Shown here piece after piece: positions 36,913 through 46,151 of a DNA stretch of 64,000 bases; positions within the stretch are counted from its first letter, which is position 1; each line of letters opens with the position of its first letter. Location: contig NZ_CCYM01000002.1 in the NCBI RefSeq assembly GCF_000826085.1, forward strand, positions 186,001 through 250,000, in the 5' to 3' direction. The translations under genes were made by a program, and so were the position numbers. The DNA comes from Nigerium massiliense. GTDB taxonomy: Bacteria > Actinomycetota > Actinomycetes > Propionibacteriales > Propionibacteriaceae. The notes beneath the pieces are model-generated. The model saw only the letters and a program-made list of their open reading frames with translations, searched no databases and was not told the origin of the DNA.

Positions 36913-37845
36913 CTAAATGATCAGCTGCGCTCCCGGCACCGGACCGGCGACGCGGCGCACGGCGCGACACAGCCCCAGCGAGGACAGCTTCACCGACAGG
37001 TCGATCGCTGCGGACTCGTCCGCGGCGAGGAACGCGCACGTCGGCCCCGACCCCGACAGCAGGGACGCCAGCGCGCCCAGTTCCTTGCCGGCGTCCAACA
37101 GCGTCGCGAGCTCGGGACGCATCGCCATGGCGGGCTCGGCGAGGTCGTTGACCAGGTGCGGCGCGAGCGCGACGGGGTCGCCGGCGGCCAGCGCGGCGAG
37201 CAGCTCGGGCGGGACGTCCAGGTCCCGCTCGGGACGGGCGTCGTCCATCTGGTCGAAGAGCCGGAAGACCGCGGCGGTCGACAGCTCGAAGTCGGCGAAC
37301 GCCAGCACCCAGTGATAGCAACCCCGGCTGAGCACCGGCACCAGCCGGTCGCCGCGCCGCTTGCCGAGGGCGGTCTGCCCGTGCAGAGCGAAGGGGACAT
37401 CGGCGCCGAGCATCCCGCCCAGCTGCGCGAGCTCCGCCGGTCCGACGTCCAGATCCCACAGCACCGAGCAGGCCAGCAGCGCAGCGGCGCAGTCGGCCGA
37501 CCCGCCCGCCATGCCGCCCGTGACGGGGATGGCCTTGCGGATCCGGATCTCCGCGCCGAGCCGCCCGGGATCCCCGTAGCGTTCGGCGAGCAACTTCGCG
37601 GCCCGGACGGCCAGATTGGCGTCCCCCGTCGGCACGAGCGAGCTCTGCTCCCCCGTCATGGTCACGCCGAACTCGCCGGCCGGCGCCGTGCGGACGGCGA
37701 CCTCGTCCACGAGCGACACCGCCTGGAACACCGTCGCGAGCGGGTGGTACCCGTCCGGCTGCACCGGCCCCACCTTGAGGGCGAGGTTGATCTTCCCGGC
37801 GGCTCGCACGCGAACCCACTCATCCGCCTCGCCTCGCAACTGCAT
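36913..37845 (-). CDS. ispE: 4-(cytidine 5'-diphospho)-2-C-methyl-D-erythritol kinase
   Basis: GHMP kinase of the MEP isoprenoid pathway, 310 residues. The N-terminal AAGKINLALKVG holds the substrate lysine, VTGGMAGGSADCAAAL near residue 115 is the ATP-binding glycine loop, and LSGSGPTCAFL is the third GHMP motif. ATG 37845 has AGGA eight bases upstream and gives the usual length; an in-frame GTG at 37866 would add seven residues. It follows rsmA on the same strand, the conserved actinobacterial order rsmA-ispE. Confidence 0.94.
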   Translation of the reverse strand: MQLRGEADEWVRVRAAGKINLALKVGPVQPDGYHPLATVFQAVSLVDEVAVRTAPAGEFGVTMTGEQSSLVPTGDANLAVRAAKLLAERYGDPGRLGAEIRIRKAIPVTGGMAGGSADCAAALLACSVLWDLDVGPAELAQLGGMLGADVPFALHGQTALGKRRGDRLVPVLSRGCYHWVLAFADFELSTAAVFRLFDQMDDARPERDLDVPPELLAALAAGDPVALAPHLVNDLAEPAMAMRPELATLLDAGKELGALASLLSGSGPTCAFLAADESAAIDLSVKLSSLGLCRAVRRVAGPVPGAQLII

Positions 37846-37879
37846 GGGGACGTTCCTACCAGTCACCCGCGTGTCCGGG

Positions 37880-38752
37880 CTAATGGACGCCCTGGGCGCG
37901 CGTATCCTGCGGCAGTTGCTCGGCGATGCGGGCGAACTCGCCCACGCCGAGGGTCTCGCCGCGGGCCGTCGGGTCGACGCCAGCGGCGGTCAGCGCGTCG
38001 GCGGCCGCGGCTGACGACCCGAACATGCCCGCGAGCGCGCCGCGCAGCATCTTGCGGCGCTGGGCGAAGGCGGCGTCGACCACGGCGAACACCTGCTCAC
38101 GGGTCGCGGAGGTGGGCGGCGGCTCGCGGCGCGTGATACGCACGAGCCCGGACTCCACGTTGGGCACCGGCCAGAACACCTTCGGCGGCACCGTCCCGAC
38201 CCGGACGGCCTCGGCGTACCAGGCCATCTTCACGCTCGGAACCCCGAAGACCTTCGAGCCGGGCGGGGCCACCAGGCGGTCGCACACCTCCAACTGCACC
38301 ATGACGAGCCCGCGATCCCAGCTGCCGAAGGACGCCAGCAGGTGCAGCAGGACCGGAACGCTGACGTTGTACGGCAGGTTCGCCACGACGATGGTGGGCT
38401 GAGGGTCGGGCAGTTCGGTGACGGTGAGGGCGTCCTCCGCGATGACCCGGAGATCGTCCGCGCGGCCGGGCGCGTGCTCGGCGACCGTGGCGGGCAGCCG
38501 GCGAGCCAGGACGTCGTCGATCTCGATCGCCGTCACCGCGCGCGCTGCCTCAAGCAGGCCCAGGGTGAGCGAGCCGAGCCCAGGACCGATCTCGAGCACC
38601 ACGTCATGCGGCGTCACGCCGGCCGCGGCGACGATGCGTCGCACCGTGTTGGCGTCGTGGACGAAGTTCTGCCCGCGCTGCTTGGTGGGCTTCAGCGCGA
38701 GTTCCGCGGCGAGCTGGCGCAGCGTGCGCGGGTCGAGCAGCCCCTCAGCCAC
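37880..38752 (-). CDS. rsmA: 16S rRNA (adenine(1518)-N6/adenine(1519)-N6)-dimethyltransferase
   Basis: KsgA-type methyltransferase of 290 residues that dimethylates two adjacent adenines in helix 45 of 16S rRNA. It contains QNFVHDANT, the SAM motif [11 protein letters not shown] near residue 54, and the catalytic NLPYNVS near residue 125. The GTG at 38752 overlaps the tatD stop by eight bases, so the two are translated together. It is the second gene in the tatD-rsmA-ispE run. Confidence 0.95.
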   Translation of the reverse strand: MAEGLLDPRTLRQLAAELALKPTKQRGQNFVHDANTVRRIVAAAGVTPHDVVLEIGPGLGSLTLGLLEAARAVTAIEIDDVLARRLPATVAEHAPGRADDLRVIAEDALTVTELPDPQPTIVVANLPYNVSVPVLLHLLASFGSWDRGLVMVQLEVCDRLVAPPGSKVFGVPSVKMAWYAEAVRVGTVPPKVFWPVPNVESGLVRITRREPPPTSATREQVFAVVDAAFAQRRKMLRGALAGMFGSSAAAADALTAAGVDPTARGETLGVGEFARIAEQLPQDTRAQGVH

Positions 38753-39596
38753 GGTCGTCCCGCCCCTCGCCCCAGTCGCCGAAGACGGCGGTCGCGTTCG
38801 CGTGCAGGGCGTCGCACAGCGCCGCCAGGTCGTCCCCGCGCTGCTCGGCCAGGAACCGGGCGGTGACCGGCACCAGGTACGAGGCGTTCGGCGCGCCGCG
38901 GAACGGCACCGGCGTCAGATAGGGCGCGTCGGTCTCGACGAGCAGCCGGTCGGACGGCGTGATCCGCAGCGCCTCACGCAGAGCCTCGTTCGGCTTGAAC
39001 GTCACCGTGCCGGGAAACGACAGCCAGGCCCCGGCGTCCAGGCACCGGCGGGCGAACGTCGCGTCGGCCGAGAAGCAGTGGAACTGGACGCGGTCGGGCC
39101 AGCCCTCGGCGTCCAGGACGTCCGCGATGTCGTCGTGGGCGTCCCGGTCGTGTATCACGAGCGCCTTGTCGTACGCCTTCGCCCAGGCGATGTGGGCCGC
39201 GAAAGCCTCCTTCTGGAGGCGCTGAGCGGCCGGCTCGGTCGTGCGGTAGTAGTCGAGCCCCGTCTCCCCCACCCCGCGCACCCGCGGATGGTCGATCAGG
39301 GCCTCGAGCCGCGCCAGCTCGGCGGGCAGCCGATCGCCGAGGCGGGCCGCGTCGTTGGGATGCAGGGCCACCGCGGCGACCACCCCGTCGAACCGCTCGG
39401 CGTGCGCGATCGCGCCGGCTGACGACTCCACGTCGACGCCGACGTCCACGAGCCGGGTGACGCCCACCGCGGCGGCGCGCCAGACGGACTCGTCGGCGCT
39501 CAGGCCGTCCTCCCCCTCGGCAACGCTGTCCAGGTGGGTGTGGGCGTCGGTCACCGGACGCGGGAGCGCCTCGGGCGCGCCGGGACGCTGCTTCAC
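38745..39596 (-). CDS. tatD: TatD family hydrolase (metal-dependent DNase)
   Basis: A 283-residue amidohydrolase-fold nuclease. Metal ligands appear in DAHTHLD near residue 17, GETGLDYY near 113, HDRDAHDD near 150, the HCFS histidine and ETDAPYLTP near 225. GTG 39596 overlaps the rsmI stop in a GTGA. The family acts as a 3'-5' exonuclease on damaged DNA; the physiological role here is inferred. It is part of the rsmI-tatD-rsmA-ispE cluster. Confidence 0.93.
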   Translation of the reverse strand: MKQRPGAPEALPRPVTDAHTHLDSVAEGEDGLSADESVWRAAAVGVTRLVDVGVDVESSAGAIAHAERFDGVVAAVALHPNDAARLGDRLPAELARLEALIDHPRVRGVGETGLDYYRTTEPAAQRLQKEAFAAHIAWAKAYDKALVIHDRDAHDDIADVLDAEGWPDRVQFHCFSADATFARRCLDAGAWLSFPGTVTFKPNEALREALRITPSDRLLVETDAPYLTPVPFRGAPNASYLVPVTARFLAEQRGDDLAALCDALHANATAVFGDWGEGRDDRG

Positions 39597-40459
39597 GATG
39601 TGACCTGCTTCCTCGCGGCGAGCGCCGCGTCGTAGAGCATTCCCTTGGCCAGGCCGGACGCCGCAGCGACGTCCGAGACCGCGGCCTTCATGCGCTCGCC
39701 GGCCTCGACCCGGGCGACGACGTCGGCGACCGCGTCGCCCAGGCTGGCGGCCCCTCGCTCGGCGCCGCCGATGACGACCGTGATCTCCCCGCGCACCCCC
39801 TCGACGGCCCACTGCGCCAGCTCCCCCAGTGGGGCGCGGACGACCTCCTCGTAGGTCTTGGTGAGCTCGCGGGCGACGACACCGGGCCGGTCGGCGCCGA
39901 ACGCTTCGGCGGCGTCGGTGAGGAAAGCGGCGAGCCGGTGCGGCGCCTCGAAGAACACCATCGTTCGTTCCTCGGCGGCCAGCGACGCCAGCCGCCGCGC
40001 CCGCTCGCCGTGCTTGCGCGGCACGAATCCCTCGAAGCAGAACCGGTCGGTGGGCAGCCCCGACACCGCCAGCGCGGTCAGAACGGCCGACGGCCCCGGC
40101 ACCGCCGTCACCCGATACCCGGCGGCGACGGCGGCGTTGACGATGCGGAAGCCCGGATCCGAGACCAGGGGCATGCCGGCGTCCGTCACCACGAGGACGC
40201 GCTTGCCGTCGGCTAGCGCCTCCAGCAGCAGGTCGACCCGGGACGCCTCGTTCCCGTCGAAGTACGAGACCACCGGCGCCGACAGCTCGACCCCGAGGCG
40301 GGCCGCCAAGATCTTGAGTCGCCGGGTGTCCTCGGCCGCGACCATCCCCGCGCGGCGCAGTTCACGCACCAGCGCCGGGCTGCCGTCGGCGAGGTCGCCG
40401 ATGGGGGTCGCGGCCAGCACCAGCAGGCCCTGGCCGTCCACGTCGTCCGCTGAAGTCAC
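39593..40459 (-). CDS. rsmI: 16S rRNA (cytidine(1402)-2'-O)-methyltransferase
   Basis: A 288-residue tetrapyrrole-methylase-fold enzyme that 2'-O-methylates C1402 in the ribosomal decoding centre. It shows ATPIGDLAD near residue 17, AEDTRR near residue 40, VTDAGMPLVSDPG, and PGPSAVLTALAVSGL. The GTG at 40459 lies six bases after CATACT on the minus strand, a leaderless arrangement. It is divergent from the mannosyltransferase gene, an arrangement conserved in actinobacteria. Confidence 0.94.
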   Translation of the reverse strand: MTSADDVDGQGLLVLAATPIGDLADGSPALVRELRRAGMVAAEDTRRLKILAARLGVELSAPVVSYFDGNEASRVDLLLEALADGKRVLVVTDAGMPLVSDPGFRIVNAAVAAGYRVTAVPGPSAVLTALAVSGLPTDRFCFEGFVPRKHGERARRLASLAAEERTMVFFEAPHRLAAFLTDAAEAFGADRPGVVARELTKTYEEVVRAPLGELAQWAVEGVRGEITVVIGGAERGAASLGDAVADVVARVEAGERMKAAVSDVAAASGLAKGMLYDAALAARKQVTS

Positions 40460-40465
40460 CTGCCC

Positions 40466-40471
40466 AGTATG
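40466..40471 (-). promoter_or_regulatory. -10 element CATACT, leaderless start of the rsmI operon
   Basis: Ends six bases before the rsmI GTG. With TAGGAT at 40549-40554 on the other strand it makes a compact divergent promoter region. Confidence 0.4.
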
Positions 40472-40548
40472 GCCACCTTCGACGCCTGGGTCGGGACGCC
40501 GCGTCCGCCGGCCGTGCCGGAGCACCTGGTGTCGCGGCTGCGTCCCCG

Positions 40549-40554
40549 TAGGAT
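40549..40554 (+). promoter_or_regulatory. -10 element TAGGAT, leaderless start
   Basis: TAGGAT ends six bases before the GTG at 40561; there is no ribosome binding site. Confidence 0.5.
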
Positions 40555-40560
40555 GACGGC

Positions 40561-42216
40561 GTGACAGACGCGAGCAGCGCCCCCGATCGGGCCGAGGCAG
40601 GGGCGGTGGCCGCCGCGACGAGCGACCCGGTCGACCGGCGAGGGGCCTCCCGCGCGCCGCGCCTGACACCGCTGACCACGCTCGACCGGCTGCGCGGCCC
40701 GTTGCCGAACGATCGGGCGGCGTCTTGGGCCGTGACGGTGGGGTTGGCGCTGTTCGCCTTCTGCCTGCGGGTCATCAACCTGGGCTACCCGCGCAACCTC
40801 GTCTTCGACGAGACCTACTACGCCAAGGACGCCTACTCACTCATCAAGTTCGGCTACGAGCGGTCCTGGCCCGAGACGGCCAACGACTCGATCCTGGCCG
40901 GAAACCCCGACGTGATGCAGAGCGGGCCGGCCTTCGTGGTGCACCCGCCGGTCGGGAAATGGCTGATCGGCGTCGGCGAGCAGCTGTTCGGCATGAACGC
41001 GTTCGGCTGGCGCATCGCCTCCTGCGTGTTCGGGGCCCTGCTCGTCGCCGCCACGATCCGGCTGGCGCGGCGCCTCTCGCGCTCGACGCTGATCGGCGGC
41101 ATCGCCGGCGTCCTGCTGACGTTCGACGGCCTGGCGTTCACCATGTCGCGGATCGCGCTGCTCGATATCTTCCAGGCCTTCTTCCTCGTGACCGCGGTCG
41201 CGTGCGTGGTCGCCGACCGGGACTGGTTCCGCGATCGGCTCGCCGACCACCTCGTTAAGCGCTCGGCCACCGATCTGGGCGGCGGCTTCGGCCCGGTCGT
41301 GCTGTGGCGGCCGTGGCGGCTGGCCGCGGGCGTCGCTTTCGGACTCGCGCTGGGCACCAAGTGGAACTCGATCTACGTGCTGGCCGCCTTCGGCGTCCTC
41401 AGCGTGCTGTGGGACGTCGGCGCCCGTCGCCTCGCCGGGGCCGACTTCCGCTCCTGGCTGGCCCTGCTCGCCGACGGCCTGCCCGCCTTCTTCTGGATGG
41501 TGATCGTCGCCGCCGGCACGTACCTGGCGACCTGGACGGGCTGGCTCACCACGTCCGGCGGCTGGTCGCGGGACTGGGCCGCGCAGCACCCGGACGAGCC
41601 GCTGGCCCGCACCTTCGGGGACGCCCTCGGCTCGCTGTTCTGGTACCACAAGGAGATCTACGAGTTCCACACCGGTGACTTCATCAACGGCGCCACGCAC
41701 CCCTACGACGCGAACCCGGCCGGCTGGCTGCTGATGCTGCGCCCGATCGGCATCGACGCCGTCAACGACATCAAGCCCGGCACCGACGGCTGCGCCGGAC
41801 CCGAGAACTGCCTCCGGGTCATCAGCGGCATGGGCACACCGGTGCTGTGGTGGCTGGCGCTGCTCGCCCTCGTCGTCGCCGGCGTGTGGTGGATCGCCGG
41901 GCGCGACTGGCGGTTCGGGGTGCCGCTCGTCGGCGTCCTGTCGGTCTGGCTGCCCTGGTTCCAGTACACGGACCGGCCGCTCTTCTTCTTCTACGCGATC
42001 AACATCATCCCGTTCTCGGTGATCGCGCTGTCCCTGGTCATGGGGCTGCTGCTCGGCAGGTCCGACTCGCCGCATCGGCGTCGCGGGGGGATCATCTGCG
42101 GCGTCGCCGTGGCGCTCGTGATCGTGAACTTCGGCTACCTCTACCCGGTGCTGACCGACCAGCTCCTGCCCTATCACTCCTGGCTCTCCCGCATGTGGTT
42201 GCCGAGCTGGATCTGA
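40561..42216 (+). CDS. pmt: Dolichyl-phosphate-mannose-protein mannosyltransferase (PMT family)
   Basis: GT39 integral membrane enzyme of 551 residues that O-mannosylates exported proteins from polyprenyl-phosphomannose. A cytosolic N-terminus (~55 residues) is followed by about ten helices. The first periplasmic loop carries the catalytic Asp-Glu in VFDETYYAKDAY near residue 95, and HPPVGKWLI follows. The Thr/Ala-rich N-terminus is typical of the actinobacterial Pmt. The position opposite rsmI is conserved. GTG 40561 follows a TAGGAT -10 by six bases. Confidence 0.93.
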   Translation: MTDASSAPDRAEAGAVAAATSDPVDRRGASRAPRLTPLTTLDRLRGPLPNDRAASWAVTVGLALFAFCLRVINLGYPRNLVFDETYYAKDAYSLIKFGYERSWPETANDSILAGNPDVMQSGPAFVVHPPVGKWLIGVGEQLFGMNAFGWRIASCVFGALLVAATIRLARRLSRSTLIGGIAGVLLTFDGLAFTMSRIALLDIFQAFFLVTAVACVVADRDWFRDRLADHLVKRSATDLGGGFGPVVLWRPWRLAAGVAFGLALGTKWNSIYVLAAFGVLSVLWDVGARRLAGADFRSWLALLADGLPAFFWMVIVAAGTYLATWTGWLTTSGGWSRDWAAQHPDEPLARTFGDALGSLFWYHKEIYEFHTGDFINGATHPYDANPAGWLLMLRPIGIDAVNDIKPGTDGCAGPENCLRVISGMGTPVLWWLALLALVVAGVWWIAGRDWRFGVPLVGVLSVWLPWFQYTDRPLFFFYAINIIPFSVIALSLVMGLLLGRSDSPHRRRGGIICGVAVALVIVNFGYLYPVLTDQLLPYHSWLSRMWLPSWI

Positions 42217-42327
42217 CGACGCTCCTGGCCGGGCGGCCGTCCGTGGTGAGGGAAGCGTAATGATTCGTGACGTGACCGCTCCCCCTTTGTAACACCGCGC
42301 TCCTGCTGCCGAGGCCGCCCCACGGGG

Positions 42328-42333
42328 TAGCGT
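42328..42333 (+). promoter_or_regulatory. Possible -10 element (TAGCGT)
   Basis: TAGCGT lies 44 bases upstream of the GTG of the peptide-binding lipoprotein, in a 161-base gap. No clear -35 was seen. Confidence 0.3.
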
Positions 42334-42377
42334 GGCAAAGAAGTTGCGGCTGAGTCTCATACCTGGGGGGTGGCGGA

Positions 42378-43970
42378 GTGCGGAGCTTGCGGACCATCGC
42401 GTCTCTCGTCACCGCCGCTGCCCTGACCGCGGGCTGCAGCGCGTCACCGAGCCCCTCCTTGTCGCCCGTGGTGACCTCGAGCGCGACGCTGGTCACGAAC
42501 TCGCAGGATCCCAAGAACCTCCGCGACGGCGGGACGCTGCGGGTGCCGATCCTCAAGTTCCCGACGCAGTGGAACCCGTTCGTCGCGGCCGCGGACGCCG
42601 ACACCCGGAGCGTCCTCGACGCGGTGCGCCCGCGCGTCTTCGACTTCGCCGGCGACGGGACGCCCACCCCCGACCCCGACTTCGTCACCTCTGCGGACGC
42701 GACCCACGACGGCAAGACCGTCGCCACCCTCGCGCTGAACCCCGAGGCCGTCTGGGGCGACGGGGCGCCGATCACCGCGGGCGACTGGGTCGCCACGTGG
42801 ACGTTCCTCACCGACCCGCCCGCCGGGGTCGACGTAGCTCGCCCGGCTGGCTTGACCGACGTCGAGTCGGTGCGCCAGGGCGAGAACGACCACCAGGTCG
42901 TCATCACTTACAGCGGCGTCGAACCGGACTGGAGCCAACCCTGGGAGTACGGTCCACTGCGGGCGGCGTCCGTGGCGAACGCGGAAGCGCGGGCCGGCTG
43001 GAGCACGTTCCATCCCGAGTGGTTCGCCGGGCCGTTCACGATCACGCACATCGACCGGCAGCAAGGGCTGGTGACCCTCGAGCGCAACGCGCGATGGTGG
43101 GGAACCCCGCCCCGGCTGTCGACCATCACGTTCCGCACCATCCAGCAGCAGGCCGAGGCGGCCGCGTTCGCCAGCAACGAGTTCGACATCTTCGACGCGA
43201 CCGGGGAGCCGTCGGCGCTCGCGCTGGCAGGTCAGGCCGAGGGCGTGACCGTCCGCTCGGCGGAGGGCCGCGCCGGTCGCGAACTCATCCTCCAGACCGC
43301 CGACTCGCCCCTGGCCGACCAGAACGTCCGCCAGGCCGTGCTCCGGGCGCTGAACCGCGAACGTCTGGCGGACGCGGTCTCCGAGTCGGACCAGACCCAG
43401 GCCACCGTCTGGAGCAACCACCTGCTGCTCACCAACCAACCCGGCTACTCCGACCAGGCTGAGGGAACCGGGCTCGGCTACGACCCGCAGGCCGCCGGCA
43501 CGCTGTTGTCGGACGCCGGCTGGACGCTGCAGGGCGGTCACCGCGTCCGCGATGGGCGGCCGCTGCAGCTGACGATCAACGCGTCCGGCGGTGACGAGCG
43601 CGCCGCCAGCGAAGCCGCCCGCATCACCTCCGACCTCGCCGCAATCGGCATCACCGTCGAACCGACCGCCGGGGCAGCCGACCTGTCGGTGAAGACCGTC
43701 ACCGCATCCCGGTACCCTTTGGCCGACCTCGGCGCCCGGGTGACCGAGCCTGCGGACCTCCACGAACTCGCCGCCCGCGTGCAGGCCGAGGCCGATCCGG
43801 CGAGTCGGGTCGACCTCGCCAACCGGACGGCCGCCGGGTTGTGGCGTCGAGCCGACACCATCCCGCTGTATCAGGAGCCGCAGATCGTCGCCGTGAAGTC
43901 GGAGCTGGCGAACCTGGGGGCTGACGGTTTCGCCAGCGTTCCGTGGTCCGACGTCGGCTGGAGCCGCTAG
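42378..43970 (+). CDS. ABC transporter substrate-binding lipoprotein (family 5)
   Basis: A 530-residue extracytoplasmic solute-binding protein of the oligopeptide/nickel (SBP_bac_5) family. Signal peptide with lipobox LTAGC near residues 16-20; the mature protein shows LRDGGTLRVPI, the AVWGDGAPITAGDWVATW segment typical of the family, and LADQNVRQAVLRALNRERLAD. GTG 42378 is preceded by a G-rich site. No permease or ATPase gene is adjacent, so it is either an orphan receptor or works with a transporter encoded elsewhere. Confidence 0.88.
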   Translation: MRSLRTIASLVTAAALTAGCSASPSPSLSPVVTSSATLVTNSQDPKNLRDGGTLRVPILKFPTQWNPFVAAADADTRSVLDAVRPRVFDFAGDGTPTPDPDFVTSADATHDGKTVATLALNPEAVWGDGAPITAGDWVATWTFLTDPPAGVDVARPAGLTDVESVRQGENDHQVVITYSGVEPDWSQPWEYGPLRAASVANAEARAGWSTFHPEWFAGPFTITHIDRQQGLVTLERNARWWGTPPRLSTITFRTIQQQAEAAAFASNEFDIFDATGEPSALALAGQAEGVTVRSAEGRAGRELILQTADSPLADQNVRQAVLRALNRERLADAVSESDQTQATVWSNHLLLTNQPGYSDQAEGTGLGYDPQAAGTLLSDAGWTLQGGHRVRDGRPLQLTINASGGDERAASEAARITSDLAAIGITVEPTAGAADLSVKTVTASRYPLADLGARVTEPADLHELAARVQAEADPASRVDLANRTAAGLWRRADTIPLYQEPQIVAVKSELANLGADGFASVPWSDVGWSR

Positions 43971-43975
43971 TAGAG

Positions 43976-44000
43976 TTCTCCCGGCTTTGAGGCGGGAGAA
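43976..44000 (+). promoter_or_regulatory. Candidate PyrR-binding hairpin upstream of the uracil permease
   Basis: An 8-bp perfect stem (43976-43983 with 43993-44000) with a nine-base loop ending GAGG is followed directly by GGG. The GAGGC and AAGGG elements resemble PyrR-binding sites of Gram-positive pyrimidine genes, and the hairpin overlaps the Shine-Dalgarno region. If it is real, PyrR with UMP would block translation. Confidence 0.45.
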
Positions 44001-44011
44001 GGGACACGGCA

Positions 44012-45457
44012 ATGGCTTTGTGGCGGCTGCACGGCGACGGGACACTGCGGCCGGGAGATGTGGTCGCGCCCGGCGAGCGGCTGACCTGGGGCAAGACCAT
44101 CGGGCTGGGCGCCCAGCACGTCGTGGCGATGTTCGGGGCCACCTTCGTCTTCCCCCTGCTGATGGGCCTCAACCCCCAGCTGGCCGTCATGATGTCCGGC
44201 GTCGCCACCCTGATCTTCCTCGCCGTGGTCCGGGGACGGGTGCCGTCGTACCTGGGCTCGTCGGCGTCCTTCGTCGGGGTCGCGACGGCGATCTACTCCC
44301 GCGGCGGTAATCCCTCCCACCTGTCCGGCGCGATGCTATGGGTCGGCCTCACGCTCCTGGTCGTCGGCCTGATCATCCAGGCCGCCGGGGCTCGGGTGAT
44401 CCACCGCGTCCTCCCGCCCGTGGTGACCGGCGCGGTCGTCATGCTCATCGGATTCAACCTCGCCCCGGTCGTCGCCCAGACCTACTGGCCGCAAGACCAA
44501 TGGATCGGTCTGATCGTGATGGTCGTGGTCGTCGTGCTGAGCGTCGGCGTGCGCGGCTTCATCGGCCGCATCGCGATCTTCCTCAGCCTCATCATCGGCT
44601 ACCTGTTGAGCTGGATCTTCGACCTGGTCTTCGGCCCCATCACGTCCTTCGACCCCGCCGCCGGCAAGGTCACCACCCACCCGCGCGTCAACTGGGACGC
44701 CGTCGCCTCCGCCGACTGGTTCGGGCTGCCGCCGGTCACCGACCTCAGCACCTGGCAGTGGCACTCGAGCGCGAACGTCGTCGGCTTCCACGCCCCCACC
44801 TTCGATCTCGCGTTCATCGTCCTCGCGCTGCCGGTCGTCATCGCGCTCATCGCCGAGAACACCGGCCACGTGAAGGCGGTCGCCGAGATGACAGGGACCA
44901 ACCTCGACCGCGAGATGGGCCGCGCGATCGCCGCGGACGGCGCCACCTCCGTGCTGGCCACCGCGCTCGGCGCAGGCCCGACCACCACCTACGCCGAGAA
45001 CATCGGCGTGATGGCCGCGACCCGCGTCTACTCCAGCGCCGCCTACGTGGTGGCCGCCGTGGTGGCGATCCTGTTCGGATTCTCCCCCAAGTTCGGCGCC
45101 GTGATCTCCGCGACCCCGGGCGGCGTCTTGGGCGGCATCACGGTCGTGCTGTACGGCATGATCGGCCTGCTCGGCGCGAAGATCTGGAAGGAGAACGGGG
45201 TCGACTTCGGCAACCCCGTCAACCTGGTTCCTGTCGCTGCCGGCGTCATCATCGGCATCGGCGACGTCTCGCTCGTGATCGGCGGCTTCACGCTGTCGGG
45301 CATCGCGTTCGGCACGATCGTGACCGTGCTCGTCTACCACCTGGCGCGCTCCCTGGCCCCGGCCGAGCTCCGGGACGATGCCGAAGGCGCGGTGCTCATC
45401 GTCGACCGGCCGGGCGCCTACCGCGACGAGGATGAATCGCCTTCTGAGAAGGCCTGA
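44012..45457 (+). CDS. uraA: Uracil-xanthine permease family transporter (NCS2)
   Basis: A 481-residue nucleobase:cation symporter with 14 predicted membrane segments. Family motifs: AQHVVAMFGATFVFPLLMG near residue 32, the substrate glutamate in VIALIAENTGHVKAV near 285, and GAGPTTTYAENIGVMAATRV near 320 whose TYAEN favours uracil over purines. ATG 44012 lies 11 bases after the GAAGGG at the base of a hairpin that may bind PyrR. A charged cytosolic tail ends the protein. Uracil uptake is inferred from the motifs; xanthine cannot be excluded. Confidence 0.9.
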   Translation: MALWRLHGDGTLRPGDVVAPGERLTWGKTIGLGAQHVVAMFGATFVFPLLMGLNPQLAVMMSGVATLIFLAVVRGRVPSYLGSSASFVGVATAIYSRGGNPSHLSGAMLWVGLTLLVVGLIIQAAGARVIHRVLPPVVTGAVVMLIGFNLAPVVAQTYWPQDQWIGLIVMVVVVVLSVGVRGFIGRIAIFLSLIIGYLLSWIFDLVFGPITSFDPAAGKVTTHPRVNWDAVASADWFGLPPVTDLSTWQWHSSANVVGFHAPTFDLAFIVLALPVVIALIAENTGHVKAVAEMTGTNLDREMGRAIAADGATSVLATALGAGPTTTYAENIGVMAATRVYSSAAYVVAAVVAILFGFSPKFGAVISATPGGVLGGITVVLYGMIGLLGAKIWKENGVDFGNPVNLVPVAAGVIIGIGDVSLVIGGFTLSGIAFGTIVTVLVYHLARSLAPAELRDDAEGAVLIVDRPGAYRDEDESPSEKA

Positions 45458-45468
45458 CACATCGTTCC

Positions 45469-45474
45469 TATCGT
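45469..45474 (+). promoter_or_regulatory. -10 element TATCGT, leaderless start
   Basis: TATCGT ends six bases before the ATG at 45481. Confidence 0.4.
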
Positions 45475-45480
45475 GGTGGC

Positions 45481-46008
45481 ATGAACAGACCGGCTTGGGC
45501 AGAGACCAACGACCTGCTGCGCGATTACTACGACAACGAATGGGGCCTGCCCGTGCGCGACGCGCAGGGCGTCTACGAACGCATCGTCCTGGAGGGGTTC
45601 CAGTCGGGGCTGTCATGGGAGACGGTGCTGCGCAAGCGGCCCGCCTTCCGCGCGGCCTTCTCCGGCTTCGACCCCGCGGCGGTGGCGGCGTTCACCGAGC
45701 GCGACGTCGAGCGGCTGCTGGCCGACCCTGGCATCGTCCGCAACCGGCGCAAGATCGAGGCCGCGATCACCAACGCCCGCGCCACCGTGCGACTCTCCGA
45801 AGACGGCGACGACCTCGGGGCACTCGTCTGGTCGTTCCGGCCGGACGATCCCACCCGCCAGGGCGACGGCACTGACGCCGCAGCGACCACCTCGCCGGAG
45901 TCCGTGGCGCTCGCGAAAGAGCTGAAGCGGCGCGGCTTCGTCTTCGTCGGGCCGGTCACCATGTACGCGCTGATGCAGGCGATCGGCATCCTCGAACACC
46001 GGCGGTGA
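45481..46008 (+). CDS. DNA-3-methyladenine glycosylase I, without the zinc ligands
   Basis: A 175-residue TAG-type glycosylase that excises 3-methyladenine. It has YYDNEWGLPVRD near residue 17, the catalytic glutamate in LEGFQSGLSWETVL near 39, and KRRGFVFVGPVTMYALMQAIG near 150. In E. coli Tag the fold is closed by zinc bound to Cys4, His17, His175 and Cys179; here the N-terminus has no cysteine, Tyr replaces His17 and the protein ends seven residues after IGIL, so the zinc site is absent. Leaderless ATG 45481. Confidence 0.9.
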   Translation: MNRPAWAETNDLLRDYYDNEWGLPVRDAQGVYERIVLEGFQSGLSWETVLRKRPAFRAAFSGFDPAAVAAFTERDVERLLADPGIVRNRRKIEAAITNARATVRLSEDGDDLGALVWSFRPDDPTRQGDGTDAAATTSPESVALAKELKRRGFVFVGPVTMYALMQAIGILEHRR

Positions 46009-46151
46009 CCCGGCTCGGAAGGCCAGGGGCGACGCCGGGCCCCGGGACCCCTGGTCCACCGTCTGGCTTTCCCCGCCTGAGTTCGGGGCACACTAGGAGG
46101 AGCGCCTCGCTGCCTCCGCGCGGCGCCACGCCCGACGACAGGAAGCAGCAC

